DNA from: an uncultured Muribaculaceae bacterium
GTDB taxonomy: Bacteria > Bacteroidota > Bacteroidia > Bacteroidales > Muribaculaceae
DNA length: 64,000 nucleotides
Assembly: GCA_910579845.1 (NCBI GenBank)
Contig: CAJTWL010000010.1
Span: forward strand, 1-64,000
Direction: 5' to 3'
This document shows, piece after piece, positions 18,604 to 24,083 of the stretch. Numbering within the stretch: the first letter of the stretch is position 1; each line of letters opens with the position of its first letter. The position numbers and the translations under genes are program-made. The notes beneath the pieces are model-generated. The model was not told the origin of the DNA, searched no databases, and was given only the letters and a program-made list of their open reading frames with translations.

Positions 18604-18612
18604 AAACTTTAC

Positions 18613-18632
18613 TTTAGAGGGTGTTTAATAAT
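18613..18632 (+). repeat. Intergenic repeat copy, identical over 20 bases to 7805-7824
   Basis: TTTAGAGGGTGTTTAATAAT, exact inverted match to the copy at 7805-7824, between rhuM and the small membrane protein gene. Confidence 0.6.
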
Positions 18633-18649
18633 AATATTGATTCGAAGTA

Positions 18650-19648
18650 TTACAAATCAAACATCCCCCGGATTTCTTTGTCGAAATCGGAGTCAATCTG
18701 TTGGGTGCGGTTGAAGATGTCATATTCTTCCTCGGCTTTCGACTTTGCCTCGACTGCGGATATGCTTCCACGGTTGGGGAGGATACGGTAATCATTGAAC
18801 GTTAGAAATTTGTTAACGCTCGCCGCAAATTCTTCCATAGTAAATGCACTGTGGCGTTCTATCTGCCCTTCGATATAATCGAAGTATGTGGTGACGGTAC
18901 GTTCAAGCTGGCGTATCTGCTTTTGATCGAGATAGTTTTTTGCAATGGATACGTCAGATTTAAGCACACGTCCATCAGGCGCATACTTCCACGTTGTCAA
19001 GCCCATGTGTGGCTTGGTGTGGTCGGCACTGTTGTAAATAATCTCTGCGGCTGTCTGCCCGGTGATGGCATAGTGAAAACGATTCTGCACCATAGCGTAG
19101 AACTCTTTTGTGGTGGGAGCCATACGGTCGTAGTCAATGCTGCACTCTGCATAAATATCTGTAATTTGCTGCCATATACGCCGCTCACTGGCTCGGATGG
19201 AACGGACGCGCTCCAAAAGTTCACGGAAATAGTCCACGCCAAAAGCCGTGTTGCCTTGTTTGAGGCGGTTGTCATCAAGAACAAATCCCTTGCGGATGAA
19301 CTCGTTGAGTATCTTAGTCGCCCACTGTCGGAAATAGGTGGCTCGCTGGGAGTTAACGCGATAACCCACACTGATAATAGAATCGAGGTTGTAGAAGATA
19401 CGTTCACGCTCTACTTGGCGATTGCCCTCTTGTTGAACTGTTCGAATTTTTCGAATAGTTGCCCCTTCAACCAATTCCTTACTTACGTATATCTCTTTAA
19501 GATGGTAGTTTATTGTGTTTACCTCAACGCCAAACAGTTCAGCCATCGCTTTTTGCGTGAGCCAAAGCGTCTCGTCCTGAACGTATGCCTGAACCGCTCC
19601 ACTACCGTCGGGAAGATTATATAGAATAAACTGGATTTCTTTTGCCAT
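18650..19648 (-). CDS. RhuM-family protein (virulence RhuM domain)
   Basis: 332-residue protein of the RhuM family, named from a Salmonella pathogenicity island but widespread in accessory regions. The N-terminal part (about 24-60) contains ETLWLTQKAMAELFGVEVN, a DNA-binding-like motif shared with phage antirepressors, then RIFYNLDSIISVGYRVNSQRA and the central DYFRELLERVRSIRASERR. No active-site signature is apparent to me. It follows the XRE gene with a 21-base gap. Likely role is in a regulator/effector cassette; the true activity of RhuM is not known. Confidence 0.85.
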   Translation of the reverse strand: MAKEIQFILYNLPDGSGAVQAYVQDETLWLTQKAMAELFGVEVNTINYHLKEIYVSKELVEGATIRKIRTVQQEGNRQVERERIFYNLDSIISVGYRVNSQRATYFRQWATKILNEFIRKGFVLDDNRLKQGNTAFGVDYFRELLERVRSIRASERRIWQQITDIYAECSIDYDRMAPTTKEFYAMVQNRFHYAITGQTAAEIIYNSADHTKPHMGLTTWKYAPDGRVLKSDVSIAKNYLDQKQIRQLERTVTTYFDYIEGQIERHSAFTMEEFAASVNKFLTFNDYRILPNRGSISAVEAKSKAEEEYDIFNRTQQIDSDFDKEIRGMFDL

Positions 19649-19669
19649 GATTAGTGTTCGTTGAAATAA

Positions 19670-19924
19670 TTACCTTCCATAGCTTTGACAAATAGATGAT
19701 GGTTCATTCGCAACGGCGGCATCATTCGTCGCGTTGAGCAAAGAGCGAATATCCACATTCAAACATTGAGCTATATCGGTAAGTGTCTCCAATGATGGCT
19801 GCGCTGTGTTGGTACACCATTTAGAAACGGTGGCAGGATCTTTACCGAGTTCCCTTGCAAGCCAAATGTTGGTCTTACGTTGCTCGGCAAGTACTACTTT
19901 CAGACGGTTTATATATTTTCCCAT
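19670..19924 (-). CDS. XRE-family HTH regulator
   Basis: 84-residue single-domain HTH protein. The helix-turn-helix covers about residues 15-60 (NIWLARELGKDPATVSKWC, then LETLTDIAQCLNVDIRSLL). It is a paralogue of the partial gene at 1-94. It is first in an operon with rhuM and a small membrane protein and probably represses its own promoter. The last 20 residues are low in structure. Confidence 0.82.
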   Translation of the reverse strand: MGKYINRLKVVLAEQRKTNIWLARELGKDPATVSKWCTNTAQPSLETLTDIAQCLNVDIRSLLNATNDAAVANEPSSICQSYGR

Positions 19925-19947
19925 TGTGCTATCATTTGCGAATTATG

Positions 19948-19955
19948 CAAACTTA
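19948..19955 (-). promoter_or_regulatory. -7 box of the XRE-rhuM operon
   Basis: Minus strand TAAGTTTG matches TAnnTTTG. A short dyad, TTTGC-N7-GCAAA (19934-19950), overlaps the box and could be the operator for the XRE protein. Confidence 0.5.
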
Positions 19956-20038
19956 GTGATTTATTCCGACATGAGTATAAAATCTAATCAGAAAAATATT
20001 GCAATACTTATTAAATTCCAAAATGACATAGCTGATGT

Positions 20039-20191
20039 TTATTTATTGATTTTGTTGTCAATCCATGCAAAAAGAGCATATATGCCGATTGCCAGGGGGA
20101 GAGCCACACAAAAGAGGAATGTCAGAAAACCAGGGCAGGCGCATATGACAATAAAGATTATCACTATCGCCCAAAGAATTATTCCGATCAT
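20039..20191 (-). CDS. Possible 50-residue membrane peptide
   Basis: An ATG-started frame of 50 residues (starts MIGIILWAIVIIFIV, ends DNKINK) that is almost entirely hydrophobic, with two potential membrane segments broken by CPGF and a charged C-terminal end. It follows the 25-residue frame at 20208-20285 by 16 bases. No homology recognised; composition is what a real small membrane protein would show, but AT-rich intergenic DNA can also give it. Confidence 0.4.
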   Translation of the reverse strand: MIGIILWAIVIIFIVICACPGFLTFLFCVALPLAIGIYALFAWIDNKINK

Positions 20192-20207
20192 AACTGTATC
20201 TGTTTAA

Positions 20208-20285
20208 TTATTTAATGTTAGAGCCGTCTTTGAGTGCCTGTCCGAGCCACCCGAAGAAGCATAGAATCACGATGAGGAACGACAT
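20208..20285 (-). CDS. Possible 25-residue hydrophobic peptide
   Basis: Very short frame MSFLIVILCFFGWLG... ending KDGSNIK, one hydrophobic segment with a charged tail. It is in tandem with the 50-residue frame downstream. Support is only the composition and the tandem arrangement. Confidence 0.3.
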   Translation of the reverse strand: MSFLIVILCFFGWLGQALKDGSNIK

Positions 20286-20688
20286 ATCTGCCTGGATTTA
20301 ATGTTTCTTGAAAAGTCATATGACTTTCAATAGCCAAATTAGCAACGATACATGCAAAAATCAGGCATCTATAAGTTAAATAATCTTAAACGAACATTCT
20401 CAGAATAATTCACCCGCCTGATTTCCTATGATTTATACTGAAGAAGAAAATGTTATAAGGGAAACTTTTAGAGATGCAAGTTATACCCGTCGATTGGGAT
20501 GGCGGCTTGTCCCTAAGCCGCCAATATATAACTAAGTAGTTTTGAATCTTGGCAGGAGTTTGAGACAAACTCCCCTCCTAAGCGTCAAATACAGTCCTAT
20601 ACGTAAGCACACTACACTTGGATAAAAGGATTATTCTATTACCGGACACCAATAAAAAAATATCATAGAAGTTTGTAATTTTTCGGGG

Positions 20689-20696
20689 TATCTTTG
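20689..20696 (+). promoter_or_regulatory. -7 box of the sigma factor promoter
   Basis: TATCTTTG matches TAnnTTTG, 28 bases before the ATG. The only upstream TTTG (20672) is too close (13 bases), so the -33 is unclear. Confidence 0.55.
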
Positions 20697-20724
20697 CGTC
20701 TAATAGTCAAACAGCAATCTAAAA

Positions 20725-21195
20725 ATGGAATCCAATCTGACAACTGATTTTGAACAACTGATAGCATTACATAAAAGTACCGTCTATTCAGTATGCTATA
20801 TGTTTGTCGAGACCCGGACAGAAGCCGATGACCTTTTTCAGGAGGTCTTGGTGAACCTATGGCAAGGCTTTGAAAAATTCAGACATGAGTCTTCGCCTCG
20901 CTCCTGGGTCTATCGTGTGAGCATGAACACGTGCATATCTTATAAACGTAAAAAGCGGGTGAAAACCGTACCTCTCGACATATCCCCGGAAATCATTGAG
21001 GGCGACTCGTCAGGAAGCCGACAGACAACCCAGCTCCATAACCGTATTTCCAGACTCGAACCGATAGATCGCGCCATTGTACTGCTTTGGCTTGAGGACC
21101 TTCCTTATGATGAAATCAGCGCCATTGTAGGCATATCGATGCGTGCCGTAGGAGTACGTCTGGTCAGAATCAAAGAAAAACTTAAAACTCTCTGA
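20725..21195 (+). CDS. ECF-type RNA polymerase sigma factor
   Basis: 156-residue sigma-70 family factor with only regions 2 and 4. Region 2 is about residues 10-75 (RTEADDLFQEVLVNLWQGFEKF, SSPRSWVYRVSMNTCI), and region 4 about 105-153 (RAIVLLWLEDLPYDEISAIVGISMRAVGVRLVRIKEKL). It directs RNA polymerase to a dedicated promoter set. The next gene starts three bases after its stop and encodes a membrane protein that may hold or sense for it; no classical anti-sigma domain (FecR) was seen. Confidence 0.88.
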   Translation: MESNLTTDFEQLIALHKSTVYSVCYMFVETRTEADDLFQEVLVNLWQGFEKFRHESSPRSWVYRVSMNTCISYKRKKRVKTVPLDISPEIIEGDSSGSRQTTQLHNRISRLEPIDRAIVLLWLEDLPYDEISAIVGISMRAVGVRLVRIKEKLKTL

Positions 21196-21198
21196 ATT

Positions 21199-21795
21199 AT
21201 GGAAGAACTCGATATAATGCGTCGTCAGCTTGCTGAAATGAAGCAGATGCTCGACACCCAACAGATTATAAACAATGAATTGATGAACAAAGTCATGCGT
21301 AGCAAAGCCTCATGGCTTAACCGGTTTGTCAAAGCCGAGCTTATCTTGATTCCTCTGGTATATCTATTATTTGTCGCTATATGTCATTACTACGGTATTT
21401 CGCAATGGTATGCCTTTACAGTCCTTGTTTTCGGCGGCATTGACACCTTGATAGATATCCGCACAGTCCGCATACCCGCCGGACTCTTCAGCACATCGTC
21501 CATACTCGACCTTAAAAAATTCCTCCTGCGTCAAAAAAGGGAGCGGTTCATTCAGACTTGCATCAGCGGAACTACTTGCGTAATCTGGCTTATTCTGTTC
21601 TGTTACGCCATGTTTACCTCAAACAGCACCGAATTCACTAACAATGATATATGGCAAGGGGCTCGAATCGGAGGCATAGTCGGCAGCATTATCGGAGCCG
21701 TTATCGGGATTATAGCATTTGTCATCATCTACCGCAAGATGCAAAGTACCAACGATGCGATTATTAAAGATATAAACGAACTGCAACAAGAATAG
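21199..21795 (+). CDS. Membrane protein paired with the sigma factor
   Basis: 198 residues, unknown family. A cytoplasmic coiled-coil-like N-terminus (about 1-35, MEELDIMRRQLAEMKQML) is followed by four likely membrane segments: about 47-65, 70-88, 118-136 and 151-178 (the last, GGIVGSIIGAVIGIIAFVIIY, is glycine-rich). The gap to the sigma gene is three bases, so it is co-translated. The arrangement suggests a membrane-bound regulator of the sigma factor, but no anti-sigma motif was identified. Ends in TAG. Confidence 0.65.
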   Translation: MEELDIMRRQLAEMKQMLDTQQIINNELMNKVMRSKASWLNRFVKAELILIPLVYLLFVAICHYYGISQWYAFTVLVFGGIDTLIDIRTVRIPAGLFSTSSILDLKKFLLRQKRERFIQTCISGTTCVIWLILFCYAMFTSNSTEFTNNDIWQGARIGGIVGSIIGAVIGIIAFVIIYRKMQSTNDAIIKDINELQQE

Positions 21796-21944
21796 GAAAA
21801 TAGTTAACAAATTATTTTACAAAGTCATATCTCATAAAGACAATTGACGCCTGGGTTGCAAAACGGCACCTTGGCGTCAACTGTATATTGAGTGTGTTCA
21901 AAAGAGCATTAAAGTATATTTACGTTTAAACCGGATTAACAGCA

Positions 21945-21993
21945 ATTTTAACTAATTTTATAGTTAAAATATTTGCCAACTAAAAATTTAGTT
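21945..21993 (+). promoter_or_regulatory. Two candidate BlaI operators, AACTA-N6-TAGTT
   Basis: Two dyads with the same half-sites and spacing, centred 28 bases apart. The first (half-sites 21950-21954 and 21961-21965) extends to 10-bp arms over 21945-21970. The second (21978-21982 and 21989-21993) lies between the -33 and -7 boxes of the blaI promoter. Identity of half-sites and spacing in both, at the promoter of a BlaI gene, makes them strong candidates for BlaI dimer sites. Confidence 0.75.
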
Positions 21994-22002
21994 ATAAATT
22001 TG
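21972..22002 (+). promoter_or_regulatory. blaI-blaR1 promoter
   Basis: -33 TTTG (21972-21975) and -7 TAAATTTG (21995-22002) with a 19-base spacer, exactly the Bacteroidetes consensus. The -33 falls between the two AACTA-N6-TAGTT dyads, so repressor binding would block RNA polymerase. Leader about 30 bases. Confidence 0.8.
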
Positions 22003-22037
22003 CGGTATTCCACTCAAAGAAACGAAAAACTATAATC

Positions 22038-22409
22038 ATGAACGATAAACACCCACAACTGACCTCAAAAGAGGACGAGATTATGCAGATATTCTGGAAG
22101 CACGGTGCTCTTTTTGTAAAAGAGATACTCAACTTCTTTCCAGAACCCAAACCTCATGTCAACACAGTGTCGACGATTGTGAGGATTTTAGAAAAGAAGG
22201 GATTTGTTGGGCATGAGAAACAAGGCGGCTCTTACCGCTATCACGCATTACTTAAAAAAGAGGACTTCAGGAAAGCGACCCTCATGAATATGCTCAGAAA
22301 TTATTTCGACAACAGTTTCAAAAGCATGATTTCCGCTCTTGTGGAGGATAAACAGCTCAACGAAGATGAGATTAAGGAATGCATCGATATAATCGAAAAG
22401 AACAAATGA
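22038..22409 (+). CDS. blaI: BlaI/MecI/CopY-family repressor
   Basis: 123-residue winged-helix repressor. The recognition region is TVSTIVRILEKKGFVGHEKQGGSYRYHALL (residues about 38-70, shown in part: TVSTIVRILEKKGFVGHE), followed by the dimerisation helices in which the BlaR1 protease cuts members of this family. It starts 30 bases after its promoter and ends one base before blaR1. It most likely represses its own operon through the AACTA-N6-TAGTT sites. No beta-lactamase gene is nearby, so the signal need not be a beta-lactam. Confidence 0.9.
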   Translation: MNDKHPQLTSKEDEIMQIFWKHGALFVKEILNFFPEPKPHVNTVSTIVRILEKKGFVGHEKQGGSYRYHALLKKEDFRKATLMNMLRNYFDNSFKSMISALVEDKQLNEDEIKECIDIIEKNK

Positions 22410-22410
22410 T

Positions 22411-23895
22411 ATGGGAACACTTTTTGCCTTCTCTTTAAAGAGCGCCATACTGTTGACAGTGATATTCTCGGCATATATGCTCCTGCTGTCGCGCATCAAG
22501 GACGCCAAACTCCGGCGACGGTCATTGACAGGCATTTACTTGATTTCTTTGTTCCTATCCTTATTCAATTACGAATTTCCGGTCAAAGACAGGACATCCG
22601 GCTATATTCTGTCCGCCAAAGATATTATGGAAATAGATGCAATTTCTGTTTCAGGACCGGCAGATGACAGTTCTTTCATGTTGTATGACATCATTGCCAT
22701 CACTTTTCTGATCGGCATGATTGCACTTTTGCTCAATACACTGCACAGTATAATCAAGATTTACAGGCTCGGCCTAAACGGAGAAACAGTAACACGCGAC
22801 AATATTAAAATTACGATTATATCAGACAGAAATATATCTCCTTTCTGCTTCTGGAAAAGAATATTTATAAGTAAAGCCGATTACAGCTCAATGCCACAAA
22901 TGGTTATAGCGCATGAGAAAAGCCATATAACGCATCGCCACTATATGGATCTTATACTCGGCAGGTTTGTTCTGATAATCCAATGGTGGAATCCTTTTGC
23001 ATGGCTTATGCTACGGGAGCTTCATCTCGTACATGAATTTCAGGTAGATGAAAGTGTACTCGAAGCAGGCTTTGACCGTGAAGACTACCAATATATGCTG
23101 CTTGACCGGACATTAGGCAGACGCCATATTTCAATAGTAAACGGATTGGGAAATTCACAATTAAAACATAGACTCCATATGATGAACCAAAACAAATCAA
23201 ACAACAGAAAAAGCATGAAAGCGCTCTTTCTGCTACCAGCAACTCTAATAGGAGTATTGCTCTTATCATCCCCTTTCATTACCCCGATGATTGCCTCCGC
23301 ATCCAAGGCAGATTTTACTTTACAATCTGCGGAATCACAAGATAAAAAAACTGAAGCCAACAAACCGGCACAGCAAACTTCACAAACATCCGAAAATCCG
23401 GAAATCCAAGTAAATGACAAATCGGTATCAGAAGAAGTTTACCGCAATTTGAATCCTTCCAAAATAAACAGCATCTATGTATACAAAGAATCGGACAAAC
23501 ATCCAAACGGTCTGGTGAATATCAAACTTAAAGATAAAGTTGAAATCGACGAAGCTCTCAATACCGAGAAACGGGATAACAACAACTTTGATAACGCCGT
23601 GAATAACATCGAAGTTATAAAAGTCGGAACCATAAAGAAATCCTTTAATCCACAAATATTTGTGAACGGACAACCAATATCCGATGAAACTCTCGAGAAT
23701 TTAGATCCCGGCAAGATAAAGAAAATATCCGTCTTCAAAAAAACAGATGATCAGAACGGGAAAATAGAGATAACACTTATCGACAACATAGATATTAACG
23801 AAGCTGTCAATTCCCCCAATGTAATAAATCCGGTTATTCAGACGAAAAAAGGAGATGATGTTAAAGTTGTGAAAACTGGAACTGTAAAGAAATAA
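22411..23895 (+). CDS. blaR1: BlaR1-type M56 membrane metalloprotease with duplicated tail
   Basis: 494-residue sensor protease. Membrane segments lie near 6-26, 40-53, 90-112 and 274-294. The zinc site is HEKSH (168-172), with HEFQVDE (208-214) providing the next ligand. The usual penicillin-sensor domain is absent. Instead, residues 330-410 and 414-494 form two tandem 81-residue repeats, each with a P-x-I-x-VN-x4-S-x-E...L-x-P-x-KI-x2-I-x-V-x-K core resembling a TonB receptor plug, and each ending in V-x-K-x-GT-x-KK. It should cleave BlaI on sensing a periplasmic signal. Confidence 0.88.
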   Translation: MGTLFAFSLKSAILLTVIFSAYMLLLSRIKDAKLRRRSLTGIYLISLFLSLFNYEFPVKDRTSGYILSAKDIMEIDAISVSGPADDSSFMLYDIIAITFLIGMIALLLNTLHSIIKIYRLGLNGETVTRDNIKITIISDRNISPFCFWKRIFISKADYSSMPQMVIAHEKSHITHRHYMDLILGRFVLIIQWWNPFAWLMLRELHLVHEFQVDESVLEAGFDREDYQYMLLDRTLGRRHISIVNGLGNSQLKHRLHMMNQNKSNNRKSMKALFLLPATLIGVLLLSSPFITPMIASASKADFTLQSAESQDKKTEANKPAQQTSQTSENPEIQVNDKSVSEEVYRNLNPSKINSIYVYKESDKHPNGLVNIKLKDKVEIDEALNTEKRDNNNFDNAVNNIEVIKVGTIKKSFNPQIFVNGQPISDETLENLDPGKIKKISVFKKTDDQNGKIEITLIDNIDINEAVNSPNVINPVIQTKKGDDVKVVKTGTVKK

Positions 23896-23993
23896 TTTAC
23901 TGAGCTGTTATTATTATGTGCTCTTCAATATGTTCCGGACTATGATACGACAAAATTTCATATAATTTTAACAACCTGATACACAATAAATTA

Positions 23994-24001
23994 CCCCCCC
24001 C
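23994..24001 (+). repeat. Run of eight C upstream of the outer-membrane protein promoter
   Basis: Homopolymer C8 that ends 21 bases before the -33 element of the promoter at 24023-24053. Such tracts can change length by slippage and alter promoter strength. The rest of the region is AT-rich, so the tract stands out. Confidence 0.5.
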
Positions 24002-24022
24002 GATTATTACTGTACAGATTGC

Positions 24023-24058
24023 TTTGTTTTTACAGCAGAAAGATATAAATTTGCTGTA
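24023..24058 (+). promoter_or_regulatory. Promoter and dyad of the outer-membrane beta-barrel gene
   Basis: -33 TTTG (24023-24026) and -7 TAAATTTG (24046-24053) with a 19-base spacer. An inverted repeat TACAGCA-N14-TGCTGTA (24031-24037, 24052-24058) spans the -7 box and may be an operator. It differs from the BlaI sites upstream. Confidence 0.7.
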
Positions 24059-24083
24059 CTTATCCATAATAACATATCTGATT

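Larger units (their letters stand above)
19956..20724. other. Long stretch between the XRE operon and the sigma factor gene
   Basis: About 770 bases with no conventional gene. It holds two or three tiny hydrophobic reading frames on the minus strand (19988-20029, 20039-20191, 20208-20285), a 16-bp perfect palindrome AAAGTCATATGACTTT (20312-20327), two hairpins on the plus strand (GGCGGCTT-N6-AAGCCGCC at 20503-20524 approximately, and GGAGTTTG-AGA-CAAACTCC near 20555-20573), and the sigma promoter at its right end. No tRNA 3' repeat was seen. Confidence 0.5.

Noticed and set aside
20428..20535. 35-codon frame before the sigma gene (starts MIYTEEENVIRE)
   Set aside because: No homology, contains one of the hairpins, and has no promoter of its own; most likely chance.
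18094..20724. Integrated island using the tRNA-Arg 3' end as attachment site
   Set aside because: No integrase gene and no second copy of the tRNA 3' end was found within the window.
24024..24083. Start of the barrel protein at the upstream ATG 24024
   Set aside because: It lies before the -7 box and would put 20 non-signal residues ahead of a clear signal peptide.
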